A stretch of 34,925 nt of DNA from an uncultured Dorea sp. (GCA_910579015.1 CAJTRO010000033.1:1-34925), one strand, 5' to 3'; positions 15,008-23,346 are shown, numbered from the stretch's first letter. Notes: generated from the sequence alone by a model not told the origin. Numbers and translations: made by a program.

Positions 15008-15518
15008 GATATTTTATGAAAATATTCCTCAAGCAGGTTTGCTTTTGTTAGAACAGATATTGTTTTCGTTTGAGGGGATTCCCATGGTGTTTGTGTGTAT
15101 TGATAAAGAGTGTAACAGGTATTTATGTATATGTGATGATGTGATTAATGAAGAAGCCTGGCTTATAGTGAAGATAGATGATAATAGATTATTGCGGATA
15201 CTGAATGATGAAGATACAGTTTTGAGTGCTTTCAGAGATCAAAAAGTCATAATCGTTAACAGGGAAGCTGGAGGAGAATTTAAGTATAATTTTGTCGATT
15301 ATTGCGAGATTGATCCAGATGAACTTCCATTGTGTGACCAGTACCTTGAGATGAAAGAATATTTAACAGAATATATAGATAAGCTTAAGAGGCAGTTTTT
15401 GATTTATAACTTTACATTTGATCTTGAGTATAATATGTGTTATAACGGTTATCTGGATTTATCTGAAAAGCACTATTTAGAGGGTATAGCCAACAAGAGT
15501 ATACTTTATGCCGCATAA
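15000..15518 (+). CDS. DUF6575-like protein, possible antitoxin partner
   Basis: A 172-residue acidic protein with no membrane segment. The order LLEQILFSFEGIPMVFVC, then YLCICDDVINEEAWLIVKI and LLRILNDEDTVLSAFRD, reminds me of the DUF6575 layout, remembered rather than searched. The C-terminal part (residues 115-172) is Tyr/Leu-rich and could be the disordered or aggregation-prone tail that a SecB-like chaperone holds in toxin-antitoxin-chaperone systems. Its ATG lies within the end of the previous gene (8-nt overlap, AAAGGA at 14987-14992), and the SecB-like gene follows after 18 bp. The tight coupling implies a stoichiometric partner of the first product. Confidence 0.6.
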   Translation: MNEIFYENIPQAGLLLLEQILFSFEGIPMVFVCIDKECNRYLCICDDVINEEAWLIVKIDDNRLLRILNDEDTVLSAFRDQKVIIVNREAGGEFKYNFVDYCEIDPDELPLCDQYLEMKEYLTEYIDKLKRQFLIYNFTFDLEYNMCYNGYLDLSEKHYLEGIANKSILYAA

Positions 15519-15536
15519 CAAGACAGGGGAATATAA

Positions 15537-15932
15537 ATGGTAAAAAGTGATTTTAAGTTTTCCACTCCTAAATTAATTAAACTGGATTTCGAAATCAATG
15601 ACGGATATGAAGATAATAAAAAGATTTTGACAGATAATTTGAATGTATCTTTAAATTGTCATGTCGATAAGGAAGATGAAGAAAGTGCGTCTGTAAGTTT
15701 GGAGATCAGAGCAGGGGAAAGAGGCAGTGAATTTCCGTTTTTCATACATCTGGTGATTGGGGCAGTGTTTAAGCTGGATGTGAAGATTCCGGGAATAGAT
15801 TTTGATAATCTTTTACAGATTAATGCGCCGACATTGTTGCTGTCTTATGCCAGACCTATTATTTCATCAATAACTGTACAGGCAGGAATGAAGCCGTTAA
15901 ATTTGCCTTTTTTTAATTTTATTAAGCAATAA
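15537..15932 (+). CDS. SecB-like chaperone
   Basis: A 131-residue protein whose C-terminal half matches SecB: FPFFIHLVIGAVFKLD (66-81) followed by APTLLLSYARPIISSITV (97-114) and LNLPFFNF (121-128), equivalent to the PNILFPYAREcI and LNLaPvNF regions of E. coli SecB. SecB normally keeps secretory proteins unfolded in diderm bacteria, and Bacillota generally do not use it. Solitary SecB-like proteins in other phyla commonly serve toxin-antitoxin systems, where they stabilise the antitoxin (M. tuberculosis Rv1957, E. coli CmdC). Third gene of the operon, with AGGGGAA before the ATG. The N-terminal half is divergent. Family assignment is fairly secure; the TA role rests on context. Confidence 0.8.
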   Translation: MVKSDFKFSTPKLIKLDFEINDGYEDNKKILTDNLNVSLNCHVDKEDEESASVSLEIRAGERGSEFPFFIHLVIGAVFKLDVKIPGIDFDNLLQINAPTLLLSYARPIISSITVQAGMKPLNLPFFNFIKQ

Positions 15933-15957
15933 TAACGGGGAATGCCCGGGATTTTGA

Positions 15958-15986
15958 TTGCTAAATATCTGAAATAACTCTATAAT
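15958..15986 (+). promoter_or_regulatory. Predicted promoter of the peptidase gene
   Basis: -35 ttgcta (15958-15963), 17-nt spacer, perfect -10 tataat (15981-15986). The rest of the 151-bp gap holds a spaced inverted repeat, cggggaat (15936-15943) and attccccg near 16014-16021. Confidence 0.55.
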
Positions 15987-16083
15987 GGATATAAAAGGGA
16001 TGTGTTTTCGGAAAATTCCCCGCGAAAGACGGGACAGGGGGATTTTGGATACATAAGGTCCAAGAAAAGGAGGCTTTACAATT

Positions 16084-16974
16084 ATGGAGATTAGAGAAGG
16101 ATATATGCCTTATCTGGGATATAAGACATATTACCGCATTGTTGGAAAGAAGACCGGGAATAAGAAGCCGTTAGTGCTGCTGCATGGCGGTCCGGGTTCC
16201 ACGCACAATTACTTCGAAGTGCTGGACCGTCTGGCAGAGGAGGACGGCCGGGAGCTGGTGATGTATGACCAGCTCGGCTGCGGCGAATCCTATGTTGAGA
16301 ATCGTGCGGACTTGTGGAACGCGAAGACCTGGATAGACGAGCTGGCCGCACTGCGGGAGCATCTCGGGCTTGACGAGGTCCATATTCTGGGACAGTCCTG
16401 GGGCGGGATGCAGCTTCTTAGCTATGTCTGTGAGCGGAAACCGGAGGGAGTTAAGAGCCTGATACTTTCCAGTACTCTTCCGGCTTCCTGGATGTGGGGG
16501 CTTGAACAGCACCGGCTGATCGAAGAACTGCCTCAAGAGATGCAGGATGCCATTGAGAAAGCAACGGCTTCCAATGATTACAGCGATCCGGCCTATATTG
16601 CCGCAGAGGCAGAGTATATGCTCCGTCATGCCGCCGGGGCGGTAACGGATGAGTCGCCAAAGTGCCTGAGACGCCCGAGAAAAATCGGCAGAGAGTCATA
16701 TGTTGTCGGCTGGGGACCGAATGAATTTACGCCTCTTGGAACCCTGAAGGACTATGATGTGACAGAACAGCTTAAGGATATCAGGGAACCGGCGCTGGTG
16801 ATCAATGGGGGTAACGATCTGTGTACGCCTTATATCGCCAAATATATGTATGACAGGATTCCGAATTCCAGGTGGGAGCTGTTCCGTACTTGCAGGCATA
16901 TGTGTTTTGTAGAGGATACGGACAGATATGTGGAACTGATGAAGGAATGGCTGAATACATACGATCAGGATTAA
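16084..16974 (+). CDS. pip: Proline iminopeptidase-family alpha/beta hydrolase
   Basis: A 296-residue cytoplasmic serine peptidase related to PepI/Pip of lactobacilli, which removes N-terminal proline from peptides. Oxyanion motif HGGPGSTHNY (34-43), YDQLGCGES near 61, nucleophile elbow GQSWGG (S105), Asp in VINGGNDLCTPY (near 246) and His in RTCRHMCFVED (near 272) complete the triad. The cap domain with PASWMW lies between. No signal peptide. AAGGAGG at 16068-16074 supports the ATG at 16084. Monocistronic, convergent with the response regulator across a shared terminator. Confidence 0.92.
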   Translation: MEIREGYMPYLGYKTYYRIVGKKTGNKKPLVLLHGGPGSTHNYFEVLDRLAEEDGRELVMYDQLGCGESYVENRADLWNAKTWIDELAALREHLGLDEVHILGQSWGGMQLLSYVCERKPEGVKSLILSSTLPASWMWGLEQHRLIEELPQEMQDAIEKATASNDYSDPAYIAAEAEYMLRHAAGAVTDESPKCLRRPRKIGRESYVVGWGPNEFTPLGTLKDYDVTEQLKDIREPALVINGGNDLCTPYIAKYMYDRIPNSRWELFRTCRHMCFVEDTDRYVELMKEWLNTYDQD

Positions 16975-17013
16975 GAAGAAAGAACGTCTGAACTCTTACG
17001 GTCAGACTGGAAG

Positions 17014-17051
17014 AAAGAGGATGCGTCCCATTAACGAGGCGCATCCTCTTT
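17014..17051. terminator. Bidirectional terminator between pip and the response regulator
   Basis: A perfect 12-bp stem, aaagaggatgcg (17014-17025) with cgcatcctcttt (17040-17051). It lies between two convergent genes and starts 2 bp from the stop of the minus-strand gene, so it can serve both. Confidence 0.85.
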
Positions 17052-17052
17052 G

Positions 17053-17766
17053 CTATTCGTTTTCATCCTCCCGCATCCGATAGCCCACGCCGACTTCCGT
17101 GAACAGGAACTGGGGCTGAGAAGGATTCTGTTCGAGCTTCCTGCGGATATTCGCCATGTTCACGCGGAGGATCCGGTTATTGTCTCCGGTAAACGGTCCC
17201 CATACATTGGACATGATCGCAGAATATGTCATGACCTTGCCTGAATTTCTGGCGAGAAAGGCGACAATCTTGTATTCGATCTGCGTCAGATGGATCTCTT
17301 CCCCATGGAGGGTGAGCATCCGCTTGTCAAAATCCAGCATAAGCCCCCGGCACTGGTAGGGACGGATGTACAGGGCCGAATTAGACTCCATGCGGTTGCT
17401 GTGGCGCAGGGAGGCGCGGATCCTTGCCAGCATCTCCGGAGTGCCGAAGGGCTTGGTGATGTAATCATCCGCGCCCAGATCCAGGGCAGATACCTTGTCC
17501 CGTTCGCCTGACCGGGCAGATACCACGATGATCGGGCAGCTTGTCCATTTGCGCACAGAGGTGATGACGTCATTCCCTTCGATGTCGGGCAGACCAAGGT
17601 CCAGGAGTATGATGTCCGGACACTGGGAACTGATCAGTGACAGACCGGCTTTGCCTGAAAGGGCTGTGATGACGCGGTAGCCGTTGGATTTTAATGCCTT
17701 TGTCATAAAGTCTGAGATATTCTTCTCGTCCTCGATAATTAATACCGTATAGTTTGGTGTTGTCAT
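17053..17766 (-). CDS. kdpE: KdpE-like response regulator (OmpR family)
   Basis: A 237-residue two-component regulator. The receiver domain (7-120) has the acidic pair E12/D13, phospho-acceptor D56 in ILLDLGLPD and K105 in DYITKPF. The winged helix (about 135-235) contains the typical KdpE wing region VWGPFTGDNNRILRVNMANIRRKLE and ends TEVGVGYRMRED. KdpE in other bacteria activates the KdpFABC potassium pump under low K+ or osmotic stress. No kdp pump genes lie in the window. It follows its kinase gene by 89 bp on the same strand, with AAGGAGA before the ATG. Confidence 0.9.
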   Translation of the reverse strand: MTTPNYTVLIIEDEKNISDFMTKALKSNGYRVITALSGKAGLSLISSQCPDIILLDLGLPDIEGNDVITSVRKWTSCPIIVVSARSGERDKVSALDLGADDYITKPFGTPEMLARIRASLRHSNRMESNSALYIRPYQCRGLMLDFDKRMLTLHGEEIHLTQIEYKIVAFLARNSGKVMTYSAIMSNVWGPFTGDNNRILRVNMANIRRKLEQNPSQPQFLFTEVGVGYRMREDENE

Positions 17767-17855
17767 AGAGCTGTCTCCTTTATTCTTGCAGACCAGTCTT
17801 TTCCGTGGTTAAGGGACCGCCTGTGGGCGCCCTCTTTCGCCTGTTGTTTTACAGT

Positions 17856-18908
17856 TTACATAACAGGAAGGGAAAATGCAAATTCTGCTCCGTTTTCGTG
17901 ATTACATGCCGTGATCGTCCCGCCATGCGCCTGGATGATGGTACGGCAGATAGAAAGACCGATTCCCATGCCGCGCTTGGTATCGGAGGCATGGCCTCTG
18001 TCATATTTCCCGCTGAAAATGTCGGGCAGTACGGATACATCGATCCCTTTTCCGTGATCAATGATATGAAAGGTGACGGAAGAACCGTCATTTGTAATAA
18101 TAAGATCAGGCGGTTTTGAACACTCGGAATGAACAAAGGCATTTTCCAGAAGATTGATCAGAACCTGCTCAATTAACAGAAAATCCATGGGGATCATCAG
18201 CATCTCATCAGGGGCGGTCACGTTGACAGAAGCGTTCGGGAGCCGTTTCTGTAGTCTGTCGATTGCTTCGGAAACAACTTCTTCCACGATCTCCGGCTCT
18301 TTGGACACCTTATGGCCGTTATCCTGGATCCTTGTGACAGACAGCAGGTTCTCGACCATATTAAGCAGCCAGTTGGAGTCGTCGTGGATGGAAGTGATCA
18401 GCTGAAGCTTCTCGTCGAAGTCCAGTTTATCATGGTTCTCAATATATGATGCGGAAGAGCCGATGATGCTGGTCAGCGGAGTGCGCAGATCGTGGGAGAT
18501 TGCCCGCAGGAGATTTGCCCGGATCCGTTCTTTCTCGGCCTCGTTAAGCTTGTGCTCACGCTCGGCGATCATCTCATCCTGCCGGGTGAGTTTCGTGGTC
18601 ATGGCGCTGATCGTGATCGTGATGATCAGCATACAGACGAAGGTGACGGGATATCCGCTCAGGGTAAAGTTGATCTCAAAGAACGGAAAGGTGAAGAATC
18701 CGTTGATAAAGATCACGCAGAACAGGGAAGAGATTATACCGTACAGGTATCCGGTCGTCCATCTTGCGATCAGGATGAGGGCAAGGATATAGATCAACGC
18801 AATGTTGGCGGAACTGTTCTTTACAAAATGAAACAGAAGGAATGCAAGCCCGGTGGAAAGGGACAGCATCAGGAATGTATAGGAGATATTTCGAAGGAAA
18901 CGTTTCAT
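17856..18908 (-). CDS. Short KdpD-like sensor histidine kinase lacking the N-terminal KdpD/USP domains
   Basis: A 350-residue membrane kinase. Residues 8-105 hold about four membrane segments of the KdpD/DUF4118 type, then a short coiled coil. The HisKA domain has H139 in AISHDLRTPLTSIIGS, and the HATPase domain has N-box LINLLENAFVHS, DHGKGID and GMGIGLSICRTIIQAHGG. Full KdpD is near 890 residues and begins with a cytoplasmic KdpD domain and a universal-stress-protein domain; both are missing here. The reading frame has a proper start and SD (AAAAGGAG), so this is a compact form rather than a broken gene. It should phosphorylate the regulator encoded just downstream. Confidence 0.9.
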   Translation of the reverse strand: MKRFLRNISYTFLMLSLSTGLAFLLFHFVKNSSANIALIYILALILIARWTTGYLYGIISSLFCVIFINGFFTFPFFEINFTLSGYPVTFVCMLIITITISAMTTKLTRQDEMIAEREHKLNEAEKERIRANLLRAISHDLRTPLTSIIGSSASYIENHDKLDFDEKLQLITSIHDDSNWLLNMVENLLSVTRIQDNGHKVSKEPEIVEEVVSEAIDRLQKRLPNASVNVTAPDEMLMIPMDFLLIEQVLINLLENAFVHSECSKPPDLIITNDGSSVTFHIIDHGKGIDVSVLPDIFSGKYDRGHASDTKRGMGIGLSICRTIIQAHGGTITACNHENGAEFAFSLPVM

Positions 18909-19101
18909 GGGCAGACCGGCTCCTTTTAAGTAATAGTAATGATATCAGTATACCACAAAAATCAGAAGATAGAACAGGGAGCTGGGGGAAAAGAGATATT
19001 TTCGCAGATTAGAGGTTTTAAGCCTGAGGCTGTTGTAGTATAATCTAACTTAATCAGATGGAACGATCAGATAAGCCGGTTATAAAGAGGAGGATAGATA
19101 T

Positions 19102-19674
19102 ATGAGACTTTTGGAGGAACGTATCCGAAAAGACGGTATCGTGAAGGGTAATGACGTACTTAAGGTGGACAGGTTTTTGAACCACCAGATGGATGTGGAA
19201 CTGTTCACAGAGATTGGAGAGGAGTTCAGGAGACTGTATGCGGGCGAGGAGATCACCAAGATCCTGACCATCGAGGCATCAGGGATCGGGATTGCCTGTG
19301 TGGCGGCACAGTGCTTCAAGGTGCCGGTACTGTTTGCCAAGAAGAATAAGACGAAGAATATCGCGGGTGATGTGTATACCTCCAAGGTAGAATCCTTCAC
19401 CCACGGGAGAGTGTATGATATCATCGTATCAAAGGAGTTCTTAAGACCGGAGGATAAGGTGCTTCTGATTGATGATTTCCTGGCAAACGGGGCGGCGCTG
19501 ATGGGACTGATCACGCTGGTTGAGGAAGCGGGCGCGAAGCTTGTTGGAGCGGGGATCTGTGTGGAGAAGGCATTCCAGCCGGGAGGACAGCGGATACGGG
19601 ATATGGGGATCCGGGTTGAATCACTGGCAAGGATCAAGAGTATGAGCGAAGAGGACGGGATAGAGTTTATCTGA
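19102..19674 (+). CDS. xpt: Xanthine phosphoribosyltransferase
   Basis: A 190-residue type I phosphoribosyltransferase converting xanthine and PRPP to XMP in purine salvage. It begins MRLLEERIRKDG; the fold includes TIEASGIGIA (purine side) and the PRPP-binding motif VLLIDDFLANGAAL (about 125-138), as in Bacillus Xpt. GAGGAGG upstream supports the ATG. In many Bacillota this gene sits behind a guanine riboswitch; the 193-bp upstream region shows a TATAAT (19039-19044) but I could not find the conserved purine aptamer core, so control appears different here. The divergent neighbour is the KdpD-like kinase. Confidence 0.94.
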   Translation: MRLLEERIRKDGIVKGNDVLKVDRFLNHQMDVELFTEIGEEFRRLYAGEEITKILTIEASGIGIACVAAQCFKVPVLFAKKNKTKNIAGDVYTSKVESFTHGRVYDIIVSKEFLRPEDKVLLIDDFLANGAALMGLITLVEEAGAKLVGAGICVEKAFQPGGQRIRDMGIRVESLARIKSMSEEDGIEFI

Positions 19675-19726
19675 CCGCATTAAGGCAGCAGGAATATGAT
19701 CAGCATCAGAAAGGAAATAGAACAAT

Positions 19727-20584
19727 ATGACACGCGAAGAATTATACCAGTCAATCTACACACACGATACCATCTACCTGCCGCCGCATGAACAGACGAC
19801 GGCCGCCCTTGAGGTCTCACTTGGATGCAGCTGGCACAGGTGTACCTTCTGTGATTTTGCGAAGGATACATTTCAGGTGCATTCTCTTGAGCGGATCGAA
19901 CACGACCTTAAGATCCTGGCAGAGCTTCGTCCCGGGGATACAAGGCTGTTTTTCCTCGGGGAAAATGCATTCTGCATGGATGCGCGGCTGCTGCTTGAGA
20001 TCATAGGGCTTGTCCGCAGATATATGCCAAAGGTTCGGGAATATGCTATGTATTCCCGCGCGGATGATATTCTCAGGAAATCAGACCAGGAGCTTGAGGA
20101 GCTTGCGGATGCGGGAGTGAATGCGCTTCACATAGGGGTGGAGAGCGGGAGCGATTCCATACTTGAGGCGCGGAACAAAGGAGTTACCTCTTCCCAGATC
20201 ATCAGGGCGCTTAAGAGCCTTGACCGTGTGGGGATCGATTATTATCTCACTGTTATCCCGGGGCTTGGAGGACGAAGCTTCTCGCGCCTTCATGCCATAG
20301 AGACGGCCCGGATGTTAAACGAGGTGCGTCCGCGCAATATATGGTGTCTGAAGCTGAAGCTGTGGGAGGATACGCCGCTTTACAGAGAAGCCGCGGCGGG
20401 CATGTTCGAGGAGATGACGCCGGATGAGATCCTGAGAGAAGAGAGGCTCCTGATTGAGAATCTGAAGGTTACGGACTGTCTGTTTGAGGATACTACGGTC
20501 CTTGACCAGTTCACGATCCAGGGGATGCTGCCCGGGCAGAAGGATGAGCTGCTGCGGGCGATAGATTATCTGCTCAGTCTGTAA
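19727..20584 (+). CDS. Radical SAM protein, function unknown
   Basis: A 285-residue radical S-adenosylmethionine enzyme. The 4Fe-4S-binding Cys are C34, C39 and C42 in GCSWHRCTFCDF, a Cx4Cx2C variant rather than Cx3Cx2C. Later motifs fit the fold: FFLGENAF, YSRADDIL, the GVESGSDSILEARNKG strand-turn and YYLTVIPGLGG. There is no TRAM, B12 or SPASM domain, so it is a minimal enzyme. It may share a transcript with xpt (52 bp gap, AAGGAAAT SD) but no purine role is evident. A strong terminator follows. Confidence 0.88.
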   Translation: MTREELYQSIYTHDTIYLPPHEQTTAALEVSLGCSWHRCTFCDFAKDTFQVHSLERIEHDLKILAELRPGDTRLFFLGENAFCMDARLLLEIIGLVRRYMPKVREYAMYSRADDILRKSDQELEELADAGVNALHIGVESGSDSILEARNKGVTSSQIIRALKSLDRVGIDYYLTVIPGLGGRSFSRLHAIETARMLNEVRPRNIWCLKLKLWEDTPLYREAAAGMFEEMTPDEILREERLLIENLKVTDCLFEDTTVLDQFTIQGMLPGQKDELLRAIDYLLSL

Positions 20585-20640
20585 GTGTGACTGCAATCGG
20601 ATACGGATCTGATACTTTATGCATAGTGGGAATGCGTTGC

Positions 20641-20668
20641 GGCGCCGGGGTAAAACCCGGCGCCTTTT
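20641..20668 (+). terminator. Terminator after the radical SAM gene
   Basis: ggcgccggg (20641-20649) pairs perfectly with cccggcgcc (20656-20664), followed by TTTT (20665-20668). Confidence 0.9.
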
Positions 20669-20726
20669 AACATTCTGCAATGTATAAGAATCATCAGGTC
20701 ATAGAATTATAAGGGGAAATGGACTA

Positions 20727-21560
20727 TTATTTTCTTACGTTATTATACTTTTGGCGATATTCGCTGGGAGCTATCTCCATCTCTTTTTTGAAGGCTCTCG
20801 AGAAAGCAAAAGGATTCTGGTATCCGCAGGAGCTTGCAATTGTGGTAACTGGAAGATCTGTATTCGTCAGAAGCTCACAGGCGTTTCTGATGCGCGACAT
20901 GGCAAGAAAACGCTGGGGCGAAGTATTAAGGTGCTCTTTGAACAAGGTAAAAAGATAGCTTCGGCTGATATGCAGGTAATTGGCAATATCTGACACTGTG
21001 ATATTTGGATCAGAATTACCGAGAATATAGTTAGTGGCCTGAGAGACATAAAAGTTATCATTAGATTCAAGAGCATTATAGGAGGCTCTGGATGCCTCGC
21101 ATAATTTGGCAAAGATGGCATACAGCCCGCTTTGGATATGGCATTCGTTCGCAGGCGTCTTCTCGGGGTGCTTGAGCATTCCGGCGATGATCCTGCGGAT
21201 ATCGTCAGGGCGGGAGAAGGACTGTACGGGGGATTCGGGGCTTATATGGCATCTTCTGAGCATATCAGGGACACAGGTGCCGTTAAAGCAGATCCAGGTA
21301 TAGGTCCAGGGATTCTGCGTGTCAGCCCGGTAAAACACAAGCGTGCCGGGAGTGATCAGGAAATACTGATTCTTATTGATTATATAGTGCGATTTGTCAT
21401 CGTAAAAGTGGCCTTGTCCGTTAAGCACAAAATGGAGGATGTAGTAATGGCAGACGATCGGTCCGTAAGACTGGTCCGTGGAACATTCTTCATATCCGCA
21501 GGACAGCAGGTGCAGTTCTTCGGAGCTTGTCTGATGGATCATCACCTGTTTTTTTTCCAT
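20727..21560 (-). CDS. AraC family transcriptional regulator (1)
   Basis: A 277-residue regulator with an N-terminal cupin-like sensing domain (about 1-150; HYYILHFVLNGQGHFY and ITPGTLVFYRAD) and a C-terminal double helix-turn-helix (about 175-275; ISRSYLFTLFKEHLNTSPQ and CGYQNPFAFSRAFKKE). This is the type that senses sugars such as alpha-galactosides. GGAGGTG precedes the ATG on the minus strand. It is divergent from a second, related AraC gene and near the sugar ABC operon. Confidence 0.93.
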   Translation of the reverse strand: MEKKQVMIHQTSSEELHLLSCGYEECSTDQSYGPIVCHYYILHFVLNGQGHFYDDKSHYIINKNQYFLITPGTLVFYRADTQNPWTYTWICFNGTCVPDMLRRCHISPESPVQSFSRPDDIRRIIAGMLKHPEKTPANECHIQSGLYAIFAKLCEASRASYNALESNDNFYVSQATNYILGNSDPNITVSDIANYLHISRSYLFTLFKEHLNTSPQRFLAMSRIRNACELLTNTDLPVTTIASSCGYQNPFAFSRAFKKEMEIAPSEYRQKYNNVRK

Positions 21561-21618
21561 AAATTACACCTCCATGCGATTTATAACATTGGATCAGAAT
21601 TTCTTTCTTTTGATTTCG

Positions 21619-21701
21619 ATGTTATATTATTGTAATATATTTAATGTTATATGTAAAGGTAATCTGTTAAGGCGTATGATATTTGATCTCTGTAAGAGAT
21701 C
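21619..21701. promoter_or_regulatory. Repeats and palindromes between the two AraC genes
   Basis: The 182-bp divergent spacer holds a perfect 17-bp palindrome, gatctctgtaagagatc (21685-21701), an AT-rich inverted repeat tatattattgtaatata (21623-21639) and a direct repeat atgttatat at 21619-21627 and 21644-21652, 25 bp apart. These are good candidates for AraC-type operators that control one or both divergent regulators. Confidence 0.6.
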
Positions 21702-21742
21702 CGTACTACAGGATATAAATTGTCAGATGGGAGAATGGAGCA

Positions 21743-22666
21743 TTGGATAATAAAAAGACGGTAGGATATACGGAGAATTTCACCTATAGGTGCCTGGAGG
21801 ACCATCAGCAGGTGAATGCCATGAGTATAGTGAGTCCGTTGAATCTGGATTACTGCGGGATGGAGCAGTGTGAGCCGGGACACAGGTTCGGTCCCTACGT
21901 GCGTGAGAATTATGTTGTGCATATCATCCTGAATGGCTGTGGAACATTGCAGATCGGGGAGCAGGAGATCAAGCTTTCAAGGGAGGAGGCGTTTGTCATC
22001 TGTCCGGGACAGGAAGCAGTCTATGAGGCGGACGGCGAAGAACCCTGGGAATACATGTGGATAGGCTTTCACGGGTATGTGGCGAAGAAGATAGTGCGTT
22101 TCATGGGATTTACAGATGAATGCCCGGTGATACGCATCAGGGATACTGAACTTCTGAAGGCAGAGGTTGAGAAGATGCTGGAAGCACGGGAGCTTACATT
22201 CGTCAATATGCTGAAGCGGTCAAGCGCTCTGTATGCGATGCTGAGCATGATGATAGACGAGCATCCGGACGGCAGAGAGATTGAGAATCCCTCTAATATT
22301 GCCTATGTGAATAAAGCTGTGGAGATCATGATGCAGTCCTATGCAAAGAAGATCAAGATATCGGATATAGCAACGACGATAGGGATTAGCAGGAATTATC
22401 TCACAGATCTGTTCAAGCATGAGTTTGATATGTCGCCCCAGAACTTTCTCATGAGCTTCAGGATGGAGAAAGCGGCGCAGGAACTGGTGGAGACGGACGA
22501 ATCCGTCCAGACGATAGGGATTAATGTGGGGTATCCGGATCCGCTGGCCTTTTCCAAAGCATTCAAGCAAAAGTACGGTATGAGCCCAAGCGCTTACCGC
22601 ACTTCTGCCGTCGAGCTGATCCAGTGTGATACGAAAGGGCAGTATGCGAAATGGTATCATCTGTGA
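21743..22666 (+). CDS. AraC family transcriptional regulator (2)
   Basis: A 307-residue paralogue of the divergent regulator. The N-terminal sensing domain (about 45-170) has YVVHIILNGCGTLQIGEQEIKL and ICPGQEAVYEADGEEPWEYMW; the C-terminal double helix-turn-helix (about 205-300) has ISRNYLTDLFKHEFDMSPQ and GYPDPLAFSKAFKQKYGMSPSAY. The start is read as TTG at 21743 because GGGAG (21729-21733) is at good spacing and the residues that follow look conserved in style; no ATG upstream is in frame. It converges on the YesL-like gene. Confidence 0.9.
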   Translation: MDNKKTVGYTENFTYRCLEDHQQVNAMSIVSPLNLDYCGMEQCEPGHRFGPYVRENYVVHIILNGCGTLQIGEQEIKLSREEAFVICPGQEAVYEADGEEPWEYMWIGFHGYVAKKIVRFMGFTDECPVIRIRDTELLKAEVEKMLEARELTFVNMLKRSSALYAMLSMMIDEHPDGREIENPSNIAYVNKAVEIMMQSYAKKIKISDIATTIGISRNYLTDLFKHEFDMSPQNFLMSFRMEKAAQELVETDESVQTIGINVGYPDPLAFSKAFKQKYGMSPSAYRTSAVELIQCDTKGQYAKWYHL

Positions 22667-22688
22667 CGGGACAGAGCCTGTCAGTCAC
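22661..22688. terminator. Hairpin between the convergent AraC and YesL-like genes
   Basis: tgtgac and gtcaca bracket an inner gacag/ctgtc stem between the two stop codons, partly inside both gene ends. There is no T tract, so termination is uncertain. Confidence 0.4.
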
Positions 22689-23346
22689 ATGATTCAGGCT
22701 CTTCGTCACTGGCAAGATAAGGCGTGAATATCCGGTAGAAGAGGAAGGAATTGATCCATGCGGTCAGTCCGAATCCTGCCGTGATCCATACAAACATGGC
22801 CGTACCAAATATCTGTGGACTTGAAGTCGTAAGCGACATGTAGAGCGGAACCACATTCAATACCAGAACGATCAGTGCAGACGGCAGGTTCTTGGCCGCC
22901 AGGAAGAATGACTGTATCCACAGATTCTTCAAGGTATTCCGAAACGCCGCGATCACGGGAAATACGAACATGGCTGTGATCGTAACGATGACGGCCAGGA
23001 CTATGATCAGGTAATAGACTGCCGTTACCGGGTACACGCCGTTTGGCCCGAACATGCCGATATCGGCAGAGAATATGATGATAAAGACCACAGAGATGAT
23101 CCAGGAGAGCGTGGACTGCCTGAAATTCTCCCGGAAGCTTCTGAAGAAGTCGCGTGTAAGTGAAGTATCCCCGTATTTGAGGCTTCGCAGGAGTGTATAG
23201 TACATAGAAGTAAAAGCGGCTCCGAATGTGATGACCGGGATACTGCATAATATGAAGAAAAAATTGACGACGATTATGTTGCCCAGCGTACCAAAGATAC
23301 GGCCGAATAAGCTGTCATTTCCAAAAAATTTATATATTTTGTTCAT
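22681..23346 (-). CDS. YesL-like (DUF624) membrane protein
   Basis: A 221-residue membrane protein with about five to six hydrophobic segments (LGNIIVVNFFFILCSIPVIT at 22-41, LSWIISVVFIIIFSADIGMF, YYLIIVLAVIVTITAMFVF and others). The N-terminal pattern FFG-NDSLFGRIFGTLGNI followed by GAAFTSMYYTLLRSLKYG is the YesL/DUF624 signature. These proteins commonly sit beside sugar ABC operons of Bacillota, with unknown function, possibly aiding transporter assembly. Divergent from the sugar-binding protein gene, which fits that pattern. Confidence 0.87.
   Translation of the reverse strand: MNKIYKFFGNDSLFGRIFGTLGNIIVVNFFFILCSIPVITFGAAFTSMYYTLLRSLKYGDTSLTRDFFRSFRENFRQSTLSWIISVVFIIIFSADIGMFGPNGVYPVTAVYYLIIVLAVIVTITAMFVFPVIAAFRNTLKNLWIQSFFLAAKNLPSALIVLVLNVVPLYMSLTTSSPQIFGTAMFVWITAGFGLTAWINSFLFYRIFTPYLASDEEPESCD

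Noticed and set aside
14403..16083. Prophage or insertion sequence carrying the SecB-like operon
   Set aside because: No integrase, transposase, terminal repeats or target duplication were seen around the three genes; only the AT-rich composition hints at transfer.
18909..19101. Guanine/xanthine riboswitch before xpt
   Set aside because: The conserved purine aptamer junction and loop sequences could not be found; only a -10-like TATAAT is visible.
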